From: Symsagittifera roscoffensis
Taxonomy: Eukaryota > Xenacoelomorpha > Acoela > Convolutidae
DNA length: 62,000 nucleotides
Direction: 5' to 3'
Assembly (NCBI RefSeq): GCF_963678635.1
Contig: NC_087065.1
Coordinates: 9,507,579-9,569,578 of the forward strand
Below, in pieces: positions 28,100-39,720 of this stretch. Position 1 is the first letter of the stretch. Each line of letters starts with the position of its first letter. Made by a program: the position numbers and the translations under genes. Below the pieces are notes generated by a model that made no database searches, was not told the DNA's origin, and saw nothing but the letters and a program-made list of their open reading frames with translations.

Positions 28100-29760
28100 T
28101 GATAGATATTTAAATAAGTCACTCTCTTCTAATTTTCACAATCAATTTCTCCATCTTTTCGTTCAGACTTTTGAGTTGATGGCTCCAATTTGTTGGTTCA
28201 TCGTGTCCGGTATTTCCCTCCTCCCAATTTGAGTAGTCCGAGTTTATCTCATTTCTACCGTCTTCCGCCGTAATATAGGCGGACGAAGAGCGTGATTCCA
28301 TAGTTTGCGTCTCCGCAGTAACCACCTGAGAGACTTGATCTCGAAAAACTTTTTCTTGCACTGCTAGTTGATCTTAGTATATCAAAGGTACTGCCGGAGT
28401 TTCGTTTTCGAACTGAATCGCCGCCAAATCGATTGAGTTGTGACCGCATCATCCTTTTCGATATTTCCTGCAATAAATCGATCCGGTATTCGTGTCGTAA
28501 GGCAAGACTAGAGTTTACCCTACTTTTCTGCCTTTGCTGTTCATGGCCGTTATGTTAAGGACGTGTTCGAGGTCCCTCTGTTATTTTCTCTTCGTTTCCT
28601 GTATCGAAGGCGTCGTTTCTGATCTTAACGTGGCTGGAATCCGCTTCAAATGCTGGCGGAGAGATAGTATCTTTTGTTAATTCCACTACATTTTGCGGAT
28701 TTGAAAACCTTAATCTAGTAAATTGTTCGTATGTGGATGGTTGGTCCTTGTCTCATGAGAATCGTCGTCGATTTTTGCCTTTTTTTGACGTTTACGCCGT
28801 TCGTCTTCAATCTTCTACAACATGTGCTATTGGTGATGTTTCTTGATAGCCATAGACGAGTTTCGTTTCGCTAGGTTAACTCGAATCATTGCTGGTGTCT
28901 TACTGTTAGGAGGTGCTCACTTTCTAGCAGCAATTTTCCACATTGTTTTTTTTTGTTAAGGGGCGCTAAGTCCGAGTTCCGATCCGCCAGCGCCTTTTTA
29001 CCCGGGCACTTTTTTGTCGTTGTAAAACTAGATGCTTACTGTATAGTAGCACTAGACAAAAAGGCATTCCATTCGCCCTCGAAATTTTTCTTTTTGCGTC
29101 CGCGCGCCGTTTTCAGCCTTAGAACCAAGTGGGATGGTCGGAGGCGATCCTGAGAAACATCGGATGGATCATCGACATCACTCGTCAAAACTAAGAACGG
29201 CAGCTTCTCCATTTTCTTGTTTTCTTTGAGTTTCTCCAATTTTGTCCACATTCGTTTCGCCACTTCTTCTTCGTTTTGATCCCGACATCATTGCGAGTTT
29301 TTGTATCTCGCCGCTGTTTTTTGAACATCAAACGAGATCCCAGAATTTGTTTGTTTCAGAAAGATTTATGAACTTTATACCAAAAGAAAGTATTTTAGTT
29401 AGTTTTTGGGCTAATTTTTGACAGTAAAGATTTCGCTCAGCGTCTAAAGTGTGCCTCGAATCATGATAAGCCTGTTGTTCGTTGAACCGCAGTTCTCAAA
29501 TTAATCATTATTTTGTCAACGAATGATCCAAGCGAAAGAAATTTTTCCGTTCTTCCTTCATTCAACCCAGTCTGCTAATTATTGTTTTAACTAACCGCTC
29601 GACCCATCCTGTACTATTGCGATTGTTGACTGGCGCTACCGGTAAATCGATATTGTTCTTTTCGCAATACTCCGTCATCATTTGTCCCGTAAAACAGGAT
29701 GCTTTGTTGACGCGGATCTCACGTGAAGCTCCGGGTAAATTTAATATTGTTTTAGAACTT
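28100..29760 (-). pseudogene. Decayed Ty3-like pol, end of integrase and downstream region
   Basis: Minus-strand codons at about 29,583-29,740 read an integrase core end with MMTEYCEKNN, LPVAPVNNRN and GWVERLVKTI, where the last Glu is the catalytic Glu. The Asp expected upstream reads Asn (IRVNKASCFTG), so the active site is dead. Further on, broken frames with NLRTAVQRTTGLS and FEAHF match the host-factor-like region that follows integrase in one Ty3 branch. Lys/Glu-rich pieces (29,036-29,263 and 28,119-28,473) continue in the same direction with frameshifts. It is unlike the giant element's integrase, so this is a separate, older family. Confidence 0.6.
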
Positions 29761-30049
29761 TGATCGTAGTTCTGGCATTCGCGTGGTTAAAAATTTGTTT
29801 TAAAGTCCCCAGCACCTGTAAACTTAAATTTGGTTGTTGGATTGTGCAACCAGTTGTCCCGGTAAAACCTCTTCTTGAGCCCATGCCTGACAAATTTAGC
29901 TCTAAGCTGCCAGTCCAATCTTTTTATCAAAGTTTAGCACCTTCAATTAGATCATTCAAGCTATCGACTCGTATGTTTTTAAAGGAAGCGTACAGTTGAA
30001 AACTTCTCCTACATAGTTAATGTGCGACTGGCGTTGTTTTTACCTTTTC
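29761..30049. other. Junction between pol fragment and LINE remnant
   Basis: Minus-strand frames continue in broken form (for example LDWQLRAKFV), which suggests pol-like or LINE-like sequence too decayed to place. Confidence 0.3.
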
Positions 30050-32640
30050 GTTCAATTCATTTAGTTTCATGTCGTTCCTCTTTTCTAGCCTTAGAAACAT
30101 TCTTTTAGCACATTTATAACCGCCTCTAGTCTACCAAGATCAGTACAACTGATAACAAGGGTCTCTAAGCCGTATAGCAGGACTGGCTTTAGAAACGTTT
30201 CGAGAGGAGGCCCTTGTTCCTTTTTGTAAATCTGTTTGACACCAGTGCCGGTCTAAGAGGTAACCTTGCTACCCTTGTCTCAGATGATATGATGCTGCCG
30301 AGATACTCCAAGTGATGAACCTGCTCAACCTGGGACGTTGGTGTTTATAGGGTCGTTAGTATTTTCTTTGGTATTGATTACAATACTTTTAGTATTATCG
30401 ACCAATCCAAAGGTTTTACTATCTCATTTAGCGAATTGGTAGCATTTGCTTGATTGTCAGAGATCAAAAACCAATCATCATTATATGCAAAGTTTCTTTT
30501 CTCTCCACCCGTCATACTTAGGAGGAAGTCAAAAAGGATGATAAACAACAATAGGCCCAAAGCGCACTCTTACCGCATCCCCAGTTCATTACAAAGGCTT
30601 TATCCTTATCAAGCTTGCCGATGGAACTTGCGTGGAGCGCTTCAATTACACTGATGATATATCCTGGGATTCCAAAATTCTTTAGGGCAATAATCAGCAC
30701 CTCCCTATCAAAAGAATCAAAAGCCTTCCTCAGTTCGATGAAAGTCGTGCAAAGAGGTTGCTTGTTTTCAATCTTTCTTTGAATCAAATTTGTCAAGATA
30801 GGTTGGCCCGTTGACCTGTGGGTTCGGAACCCAAACTGGTAGGGAAAGATCTTTGGCAGCCGCTTGTTTTCTCTATTTGCAATCATCTTTGCGAAGATTT
30901 GTCAGCACTATTTTTAATCATTTTTGTGAACACTTTTCCAACTTGGTCAAAAAGGAAATTGCTCCAGTAATTGCTCGGTTCTGCTTGCTTCCTTTTTTGA
31001 TCAGGTTGATTACTACTATGTCCCTTCATATATGAAAACGTTTCCCAGATCAAGCCAGATATCAGTGATAATCTTTGTGAGAGGTCTGAGAATGTTTCTC
31101 GAGGAACTTAAGAAGGTCACTGGTGATCTGACTCTCACCGGGAGTCATGCCCGCGTTGATTTCTCTCAAGGCTTGTAGTACATCCTAAAGAGGTCCACTA
31201 TCGGCAACTGGCAGTGACCTTTCAACAATTTTTTCAACCGCCCGTCTGTTTCTAAGCAGAGTTTCATGATGCTTTTGAGACTTGCAATTAATGACTTCAC
31301 ATTTGCTCCTCCTCTCCAGCCAACTCAATCAAACACTCCGAAGAATCTCTTTCAACACATACCACGCTTCACGCGTTTGTCCGAGGACGTGCTTGTCTGG
31401 AAATCCTTCCCGGCTGCTCTCCAAAATCTGATTTTGGGCATACTTCCTCAAGTTGTTGCACTTCAAGTTTAGCCTTTTCCTTTTTGCAACGAACTCGTCA
31501 GTTCTGTTGTTTAAAACCTGACTGTGTACACTTCTTATTTCTATAAAAACCAAACGTTATTCAGTACTTAAACACTGAAAGAACACACCTTCTTCTTCAG
31601 GTCCCCTTGAAGCTCTTTAAGGGTTCTGTTGAAGCTCTCAACGGAGACAGAGCGGGACAGGTGGTTATCTGATGTTAGGATCTTGCTTTTGCTGAGAAGG
31701 ATTTCTCTATCAAACGACTTTTCGCTTTTTTCTTTCGGGGGTAAGATCACACCGATTAATTTTGCATGATCCGAGTGATGCCCGGTAAAACCTCCTCAAC
31801 TGGCTCTCATAGCTCTCCAGAACGTTTTCCCGTCGGACAGAATATAATCAAGGACTCTATCTGAATCTCTGGGGTGACGCCACGTTATGAGCCTACTTGA
31901 AGGCTTCTTGAATAACGTGCTAACGACTTTTAAATCGTGTGTCGAACAAAACTACAAAAATATTAGCGCTTAAGTTTGTTTCTTGTTCGGCAGCCCGGAA
32001 ACTAGCTAGTGATCTCAATTCGGTCAATTGCTCTTTTCTTGTTCTCGCATTTAAATCACCTAATGTCAGAGTATGAGTGCCAACTTTACGGCTGGGGATG
32101 TCTTCTTTCAGTACTTTGAAGAGATCAGTGTAGAAGCAATCAACCCACTTTTCACCTTTTTCATCATCAGGAATAGTGGGACTGTAATAAATGATAATTT
32201 TCAATCAACGTCCCACAATTAATGCGACTTTTTAACAGGGCGGCCACAACTCGTGCCATAACATGTGCCTGGTTAGTTTCATTTTCGACGAGTTGAAAAT
32301 GAGAGCAACCCCGTTTCTAAATTTTCTCTCGGGGTCACTCTACTACACAAAAGTGTAATTTCTCAATTACCAAGATCAAAAAGTCCTTCGCTGTTGAAGC
32401 GGGTCTCGCATAATACCAGGACCTCAAAACCCCGCTCTGGCATCAATTGTTCTATTTCGACTCTTTCAATTCCTTTAAGAGTCCTACAATTCCAATGTCC
32501 AAAATTACATGGTTGCTACCTCACCAAAATCTTGTCTCGGGTCGGTCGCTCCTTTTTCCGATTGGTTTATTTCATTGGTTCGATTTTAGGTAGCTTTCCT
32601 ACGGGTATGGTTTACTCGACCGTATTACCCAGGCTCTTTT
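30050..32640 (-). mobile_element. Decayed non-LTR retrotransposon (LINE), endonuclease plus reverse transcriptase
   Basis: Read on the minus strand from right to left, domains follow in LINE order. The endonuclease start is at 32,394-32,510 (NFGHWNCRTL, LVLCETRF). Next come LTLGDLNAR at about 32,050, WRHPRDSDRVLDYI at about 31,850 and GHHSDHAK at about 31,770. Reverse transcriptase follows at 30,620-30,850 (QFGFRTHRSTGQ, FIELRKAFDSFDRE, FGIPGYI), then the catalytic motif AYNDDW at 30,471-30,488, where the usual YADD reads YNDD. The palm end KPVLLYGLETL is at about 30,165-30,195. Several stops and frameshifts interrupt it, so it is dead. The clade is not certain; an RTE-like or CR1-like group fits the endonuclease style. 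Confidence 0.75.
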
Positions 32641-33019
32641 AACCACCGAGTAAGCGTTTTCCAAGTAAGTCGTTAGCCGCATACAGACACTGTTGCTGGA
32701 TCACCTATGTCCTTCAATGATGTACACGTTGCCCGGTACCCACCGCTAGTAGGTGGCTGTTTGATTTTGGATCCCAACATTTTTGTAAAAGTATTAACTT
32801 TGACAGCCTTTTTAAACAGATTCAAATAAAGGTAGAATACTTCCCTTACAATTATCAAACGTTGTAAATAACGATTTGAAAAGGTTGGAAGAGATAGAAG
32901 TGATATTGAACTGAACAATTACTACGAAAATTATTTGTCAGTACGATCCATTTAACATAACAAAACGGGTCCAAAACACCAGCTTTAGATTCTTAACTGA
33001 TGAATGAACTGATAATTAG
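32641..33019. other. Non-coding, nothing recognised
   Basis: Short frames only. This may include the 5' untranslated part of the LINE remnant. Confidence 0.3.
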
Positions 33020-33410
33020 GAAAAAAAGTCAAATACCGGTTGTTCTTGAATTGAACAATAATATATCGCCCTTCAACTTTCAAACCAAAAACTCGGGAGA
33101 TGTATGCTTCAGTACATTGATCTGAAGAACGCCAACAATCAAAAGCTTTAAAAATACAAGCAAACAGTGTAAAGTCAGAATGATTGGAGGCAAAAACACT
33201 GTAGCCGTCTGTACAAAAAATCAAATACTGATCGTTCGTGAACTAAACAATAAAAAATAGCCGTTCAACATCCAACAAAAAATTAAGAGGTGCATGGTTC
33301 AGTGGCATTGTTCTGAAGAACGCGAACACTCAAAAACTTGTAAAGTACAAGCAGACAAATTAAAATCAGCATGATGGAAGGTGAAACCACTGTAGCCGGT
33401 TTTCATGCAC
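33020..33410. repeat. Two-copy tandem repeat, unit about 200 bp
   Basis: The block with GTTCAACAT or CTTCAACTTT, then GTTCTGAAGAACGC or GATCTGAAGAACGC, then CACTGTAGCC occurs at about 33,022-33,218 and again at 33,219-33,410. The copies have diverged by perhaps one base in six. Confidence 0.6.
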
Positions 33411-33533
33411 TAGACGAGAGGACGAACCAGTTCCATAGGGTCATGGACTCACATTTAGAGGACATTTTGTTCACAAACTACAACATGAAAGATATTCAAA
33501 AGTGTAATAAGATGAACACAAAGCAATTTCAAG
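33371..33533 (+). other. Exon-like stretch ending in a splice-donor-like site
   Basis: A plus-strand frame with FHALDERTNQFHRVMDSHLE is less AT-rich than its surroundings and ends CAAG|GTAATT. The 5' part overlaps the tandem repeat. There is no recognised domain and no clear acceptor, so this is a weak candidate for an exon of an unknown gene. Confidence 0.15.
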
Positions 33534-34152
33534 GTAATTTATTTGTTAAGAAAAACGAGTTATTTTTTGCAAAAAACTGGGCAGTGAACTAGGAAAATGC
33601 ATAGTGTGTAATTGAAACGATTTATGGAATTGAAAATATTCGGTGATTTAAAGGAATGAAACTCACTCGAAAGCTTTTGAAGTTTTGAAAAAATCACAAT
33701 TTGAATGTCATTGGAAATAATTATTTTGACAAAACAGAATTTTATGATATAAGACCGACGCTTCGATGATAGGATAAGGAGCCGCGCTTGAATAGGGACA
33801 AAAATAATCTTGGATCCAATAGCAACAGTTTTGGCCTCACAAAAGATTGTAAAAATTAGATTTTGAAAACACTCATGAAATGAAGTTTCTACAATTGAAT
33901 TAGAAATACCTGGGTGGGCACGGGAAACTGCACATCTTAAAAGCATGGGTCATAACTTGAAATTGTAACAGATCAGAATGACCAATTATCCCCTTTAAAG
34001 GCAAACCAGGGAAAGAAGCTGTGCATAGTATAGCAAATCGGTTGATGGTATGATTTTCAGCATTCACTTTCAAAACACATCAAATCCCAGGACAAGAAAT
34101 GAGATTTAGCGATCTTTTTTTGAAGCTTCCTTTCTGACAAACCGTCCATATA
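33534..34152. other. Non-coding, nothing recognised
   Basis: AT-rich. A minus-strand frame of 128 codons at 33,560-33,946 lacks any domain or splice context and looks like chance. Confidence 0.3.
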
Positions 34153-34161
34153 CCCAGTAAC

Positions 34162-35107
34162 CGTGTCTGTACAAAACAGTCCCATACAAAACAGTCCAAT
34201 ACAAAACAGTCCGAAAAAAACATAGCAAAGTACAAAAAAAAAACAGTCCCATACAAAACAGTCCCAAAAATAGTCCAAAAAATAGTCCAAAAAACAGTCC
34301 CATTGATCGAAGTGATAATTGTTCTTGAAGCTGATAAGTAAATTTATCTCATATTAAACACATTTTGATACCAAATAATCCGGATAACAATAGGTAGTAT
34401 AGTAGAGAAATTAGAACAACCTAGATAACAGCAGCGGCCACTCAATAAAAGCAATAATCTTCGAAACATTAAAGTTAACGCAATTTAAGAAAGTGGACTT
34501 TTTTTTAATCTAAGCAAAAAGAGACAGGTTGTTCAATCTGTTTCATTTGTAAACACTTAATAGAAACTAAATTAACTATCTATCGATGGAAATCATACTT
34601 ACAAACAAAAGAGTTACTGATTTTTGAAGGGTATGCTTATATTAAACACAGAACACTGGCAGACAACTCCCTTTCCTGGCGCTGCGGACAAAGTAGCTGC
34701 AATGGCCGTGTGCGTACAAAGGACGACTCCGTTGAGATCGTTAAAGATCACTGCCACTTGCCCGATCCAGCTGACATCGAAAAACGTAAGTTCAGAAAAA
34801 CACTTAAAGATCGAGCAGCAGTATCCGATGTAACACCGCGACAGACTATTTTCGCAGCCCAACGTGATGTGAACCGAGAAACAGCTGTTCATTTACCTAG
34901 TTATTCTGCTAATCAGCAAGCTGTAAATAGAGTTCGGCGCGAAAAAAGACCAGCGTAGATCAATTCTGTCGGCGCCAAAAGATCAAGGTCATGAAATTCA
35001 ACTGGTTTTGGACTGTTTTGTATGGGACTGTATTTTAGAACCTTTTTTTGATGTTTCGGACTCTTTTGTATGGGACTGTTTTGTATGGGACTGTTTTGTA
35101 TATGCAC
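34162..35107 (+). mobile_element. Mutator-like (MULE) element, 946 bp, with 9-bp target duplication
   Basis: The direct repeat CCCAGTAAC lies at 34,153-34,161 and 35,108-35,116, exactly at both ends, and 9 bp is the duplication size of Mutator-like transposons. The ends are inverted repeats: GTGTCTGTACAAAACAGTCC on the left, and GTGCATATACAAAACAGTCC as the reverse complement of the right. Each end then repeats the 15-bp unit CATACAAAACAGTCC, about three to five times and imperfectly. The inside encodes a FLYWCH zinc finger, which is common in animal MULEs, but no transposase catalytic domain fits in this length. It is a deletion derivative. Confidence 0.75.
34611..34958 (+). CDS. FLYWCH zinc-finger domain inside the MULE
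   Basis: The plus frame reads EGYAYIKHR, then SWRCGQSSCNGRVRTK, then IVKDHCHLPD. This gives the FLYWCH pattern with a GYxY start, two Cys (WRC, SSC) and two His (DHCH). After it come a helical Arg/Glu-rich part (IEKRKFRKTLKDRA) and LPSYSANQQAVNRVRRE, ending at TAG 34956-34958. FLYWCH domains bind DNA and in MULE proteins sit N-terminal to the transposase. The frame is open without ATG well upstream, so it was probably an exon or is a remnant of a longer protein. The transposase part is missing downstream. Confidence 0.65.
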   Translation, partial: ELLIFEGYAYIKHRTLADNSLSWRCGQSSCNGRVRTKDDSVEIVKDHCHLPDPADIEKRKFRKTLKDRAAVSDVTPRQTIFAAQRDVNRETAVHLPSYSANQQAVNRVRREKRPA

Positions 35108-35116
35108 CCCAGTAAC

Positions 35117-35809
35117 ATGCCAAGTTAGTATGTATTTCAACAACCAATAGGTTGATCGAAAAACCGTTTGCAGATACTTGTTGTAAAAAAAAACAAAAAT
35201 GGGAGTTTTGTAAAAAGAACAAAATGTTTATTAAGCTACATAGTCATCAGTAGGACAGTGTGAAAAATATTTCCAAACACAACGGCAGTTCATTGAAATT
35301 ATAGTCTTATAAATGTCACACCACAACTCTCAGTTATAATGCAAATAACTATCGCTCAGATTACTGTGCAAGCAGTTATAATCCTTTAGAAAAAAATCCA
35401 GTTTTGACTACCTGATTTTATCAGATGAACCACATAAATGAACCTAACAGATAAAAACAAGCTAATTTCCTTGAGCTTACGTCTCATTCATTAAAATGTA
35501 ATAATTATACTGAAAAACAGTAACTTGAAGAAAATTCCAGAAAATAAAATGTCACAAACCGATCAGAATTTGTTAAACAATAATAGAGCCGACCTACAGT
35601 TACCATCCTCCCCAATTTTGTTTACCGATCACTAATTGAACATTTTCGGGGCCCTCATGAAGACGTTCCAACGGGACCAGCTCATAAAGGACGGAATAAT
35701 CTTCAACGATATCCAGCTTGTGGTAGCAGCAGCTCTATACGTTCCTCCTTCTTTGTTCGTGCTCACCCATTGGATAAACTGTGGGATAAAAATAACAGTT
35801 CTTTTCTTT
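35117..35809. other. Non-coding with one unexplained conserved-looking frame
   Basis: Mostly AT-rich. At 35,636-35,833 the bases are less AT-rich and both strands stay open for 65 codons (plus: FQRDQLIKDGIIFNDIQLVV), so an old exon or transposon piece is possible. I recognise no domain. Confidence 0.25.
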
Positions 35810-36052
35810 CCCGAGTCGAGATTTTTCACCTAATTCGAAGCAAGATTTGAGCGGTTTGAGCGGTTTTTTTTTTTAGTAAATTACGCTCAAATCTTGCTTC
35901 AAAATGAGCGGTTTGAGCGGTTTTTGAAAGATTTATCCAAAAAACGTTCAAAAACCGCGCAAGATTTGAACGGTTTTGAGCGGTTTATTCAAAAAAACCG
36001 CTCAAAAACCGCTCAAATCTTGCGCGGTTTTTGAGCGGGATCTCGACCCGGG
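35810..36052. mobile_element. Foldback element built from GAGCGGTTT motifs
   Basis: The ends CCCGAGTCGAGAT and the complement of ATCTCGACCCGGG are inverted repeats. The inside consists almost wholly of GAGCGGTTT and AAACCGCTC units with AAGATTTGAGCG phrases in both orientations, so the 240 bp can fold into alternative hairpins. No ORF is present. Confidence 0.55.
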
Positions 36053-36405
36053 TTGTCTTGTTCGACTCTTAAAATTTATTTATCATCATGTCATGATCAT
36101 AGATCCTAAAGTGTGGTAGAAAGACTCAATTTCACAGTAAAAACAAAATTGTTACCGATGTCTTCTAACTAACCCAAGCCATCTTTAAATTTTGCAATCG
36201 ACGAAGTCGCTTAGAATCTTTGCTCGACAAAAAACTCCCATCATATGGATTCATGCCTTCAATCAAACATTTTCAGAGATCGCCTGACTTTTTGTGGAAA
36301 AACCTGGTGTTTCATGCAATCGATTAAGATGACGGGAAGGTGATCATGTAAGCCACAAAAGAAGAAAACTGGGCTCAATATGATCTAGTAGAAAATCGAT
36401 ACATC

Positions 36406-36993
36406 CCCGGGTTGACCAAAACTTCTTATCATACAATTTCCGTATATGAGAAACTTCTTGTCATACAATTTCATACAATTCCATACGTACAGAAAATTGT
36501 ATCAAAACTCTATGATAAGCATTTTTACATGTATGAAAATTGTATGATAGGTGTTTTTCCATAAACCAAAAGTTTTGATTTTTTCTTTCTAAACTACTTT
36601 TAAATATTGAATTTTGCATGTAAAAAAAATTTTTCGAAAAATGTTTGTTTGCGCAAGAAATTCGATTTGCGGTTGAAAAAAAAACAAAAAATTTTTGGGC
36701 CAAATTTTAAAAATTACTTGGAAAATTATTTGTGTCGCCATCAAAAAAATGCCAGTAATACAATTTCCATATATGGGAATTGTATGATAAGCATTTTTTT
36801 CAAAAAATGAAAACCTCAGTTTTTTATCACCAGACTGTTTTGTTAGAATCAAACAGCTACAGAAAAAAGTTTACACCAGTTTTCAACCATTTTTAGAAAT
36901 TGTATGAAAATTGTATGACAAGCATTTTTCCACACACTTGATGCATGGAATTGTATGATAAGCATTTTCGGTGTATGGAGGTCAACCCGGGTC
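36406..36993. mobile_element. MITE with CCCGGGTTGACC inverted ends, copy 2
   Basis: The left end CCCGGGTTGACCAAAACTTC and the right end GGTCAACCCGGG are inverted repeats. Next to them, ATCATACAATTTCC on the left mirrors AATTGTATGATAAGC on the right. Many TTGTATGATAAGCATTTTT phrases occur inside. It is the same family as 24,588-25,013 and has no ORF. Confidence 0.65.
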
Positions 36994-37104
36994 AATGAAA
37001 CCTTACCAGGTCTAAAACGGATGCAAGAGTAACCCGACGGACAAAACGGCAAGGGTCAAACCGAGAGCCGCACTGTTTTTTTAGGAGGTAATCGGTATTG
37101 AAAA

Positions 37105-37387
37105 ATGATTAGCCAAAGAGAGATACAATCGTATTTTGGACCTTTAAATGGGAAAGTTGAAAACAAAATTGACCACGGAGTAACACTCAAAAACGGGCTT
37201 GCTATCAGGAAATCCGACATAGCTTTCAAAAATAAACTTGCGGCTCCAGAAAACTTTGAATGGAAAATCGTGCCAATGATAAACAGGTTTAATTTTCTAA
37301 GGAAGAAAAAATCTTTGAACTTGCGGGGCCCTCTATTAGCCGACAGCCGACGGTCTGAAGCGACTACATCGTTCGAAAAACAGAAAG
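37105..37387 (+). CDS. Candidate first coding exon with N-terminal PIP-box-like motif
   Basis: A plus-strand ATG opens MISQREIQSYFGPLNGKVEN. QREIQSYF fits the PCNA-interaction consensus Q-x-x-(I/L/M)-x-x-(F/Y)-(F/Y), and such motifs often lie at the very N-terminus, as in DNA ligase I or nuclear UNG. The next 85 codons are basic and open (KNGLAIRKSDIAFKNK, FNFLRKKKSLNLRGPL) and end at GAAAG|GTATAA, a fair donor. An acceptor-like CTGTTTTTTTAG precedes the ATG by 20 bases. The frame also stays open past the donor to 37,446. Downstream exons are not found. A transposon origin or chance is possible. Confidence 0.25.
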
Positions 37388-37446
37388 GTATAAACAAAAA
37401 CTCGACTTTTTACCTAGGTCATCTTGGAATTCTTTTATACGTGTAA

Positions 37447-38149
37447 TTGTCGTTTGCTCTAAACTTTTATTAAAGTCTTCCGCAAATATTTAAGAGAGAA
37501 TTCTTGTGGTAACTCTGGTTTCCTAAACTATACGTCTAGAAGCTGTTGGGATTTTTTCCGACAGTCACCATAGGACGATCATCAACAGCTCAGAACCAAG
37601 AAACACCTTCATGTGGCATAACTGAAAACTGATATGAAAAGAGCTCTCCGGACAAACCTCAGACGATCTTCAGCACCTCCAATTCATAGGGCAGCTCTTC
37701 TAGACTTCGTAGAAAACGGAATCACTATATTTCTAGACGGATGAAGGTTTTGATATACAGTCTCGTCGACAGAAAAAGTTGTGATAAATTCAAATGAGGA
37801 ACCGGAGCGACCGCTGATTGAGAAGTTTAGTCAACTAAAGCGGACTCCAAAGAACGTTAAGCTGGGACCCACACAATCAACTATTCTGCAGATCCCTTGG
37901 TTCCTATAAAAATAACTATCTAAACCCAATACCCTTTACAAGATACTGACTCTCAAAATTTCGCGATAGAACCCATTATGATAATCACAGGTACTTTTTA
38001 GCCCGAAGTAAATGATACGATCCAAGAAAAACACTGCGACATATCTCCATTACTTGACCAAACTAGAAGACGAGTCTAGATAGATTGTTTTGGTTTTAAC
38101 ACAGAGGGAACACAACGAATTTTTAGCTTAGTTTCGGTTTAATTTGCTC
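37447..38149. other. Non-coding, nothing recognised
   Basis: Less AT-rich than its neighbours, with only broken short frames. It may be old transposon sequence. Confidence 0.3.
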
Positions 38150-39720
38150 ACTTTTACTTCAAATTATTTAACTTTTTTTCTCAAAATGTACTGTACTGAT
38201 TTGTAAATATTTGCTGTAGATATCTGTATGATATTTTGGTAGCTTGTACTTTCAGAGTAAATAAACTCAAGAGTACAAATTTTACAAATCTTTTAATGAT
38301 TTTTGGTGCTTTACAAAGTTTTGATCCCATTGGTACAAGTTTTTGTCGTAAGATGAAGGGAGAATGGAGTTTGACTGATATGTCGTCTATCATTCAGTGC
38401 CACAGATACAAGTGCATTAGTGAACGTTGTAAATTGTGGAATTGTTATTTCAGCTTGGAAAATTTGACTCTCAGTTCCTTTTCAAGTAGATATTGGCCTC
38501 TTTTGTGTCTGTTCGAAGTCCAATGAGCTTCGGTACACTTGCCTAGATGAATAGAAAAAAAAACTGTTTTTAATTCACTTGTTTCCATTTTTCTCTTGAA
38601 ACGTTTCAGCTTACATTCCAGCAGTGATAAAACAAATTATTAGTTTTTATTTCAATGTTTGAGAAAAAATGATAAAAATTTTGAATTTTGAAAATTGGCT
38701 GTAGCAGCGATTATTTTCCCTTTTTCTTTCTGGTTTAATTTAAAAAACTCTATTTTAAACTTTTGTTTTGAAATTTTTGCATATTTGCTGGAACTGTTCG
38801 ACAGGGCAAAACATAGAGAGACATAAAATTCAATGATCATCCTCTACGTTGAATTTAACTTGGAAAAAAATAAAAGATGTGATTTGATTAGTTTTTGTTT
38901 CTACCATTGAAAGCGGGCAGGATCTTTGTTATCGGATTTGTTTTAGTTTTTTTCTTTTATTTTGTTTCCACAAAAAACTATTGAACTGTGTTGAGCGGTA
39001 TAACATAGTAAATCCATTTCAGTCCCGATCTGAATGACATCAAACAAAAGGCTAATTTTTTTTGCAAAATTGAAAAATAAAACCATAAAGTTTCTGATTT
39101 TTTGTCTAGTTTTGAGCGAATAAAGCGCGCGAGCAGCCTATTTCAATAGATTAAAGTAGACTTCATTTTCAGCCATCAAACAACTGTGATCTCAAGATAC
39201 TTTTTGGAGTTTTAGCGCCCTTTTAGGACCCAAAAGTTTCAAAAACAAAAAACTGCAAAAAAAACTTGAAAAAAGACTTAATAAATATATTTTTTATGGA
39301 TTTATTTTTGTTTTACTATTCGTTTATGAAAAAAATTTTTGTTCAATCTGATTATTTCACTATGACTGTCGAATATGCCCATGCTCTATTTTTTCATTCA
39401 GATCCTTTCATCACATCACGCAGAACAGACGACACGAACTTGAAATTTTTTTTTCAAGACTATTTTTTACATAACTCAATCAACGGATCAAGTTAATTAC
39501 TTATAACCTGTGTCCCGGTACAAAAAATTTTTTTGGAATCCTTATTCGCCGGATTTTTTTTAAATCCTCACTCATCCCGACCTTCTCATCTGAAAAAAAA
39601 TAAATTCAAGCCCCTGCTCATAAACAGTTTCTCAATTGTTTTTATCCAATGCTGGCTAAAAGATTCACGAGTTTCACACATTTTCCAAAGTTTACATAAC
39701 GTGCACCATTTTACTTCAAA
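38150..39720. repeat. 1.55-kb module, first copy of the segmental repeat
   Basis: This segment matches 39,710-41,270 and 47,515-49,090 almost throughout. Examples are the AGCTTCGGTACACTTGC phrase at about 38,527, 40,084 and 47,890, and GAAAGCGGGCAGGA at 38,910, 40,451 and 48,269. It ends in TTTCACACATTTTCCAAAG, which leads directly into the next module. The many 60-105 codon frames in this repeat family are not conserved as proteins between copies. Confidence 0.8.

Noticed and set aside
33560-33946. 128-codon minus-strand ORF
   Set aside because: No domain, no splice sites, AT-rich context; length is within chance for a window of this size.
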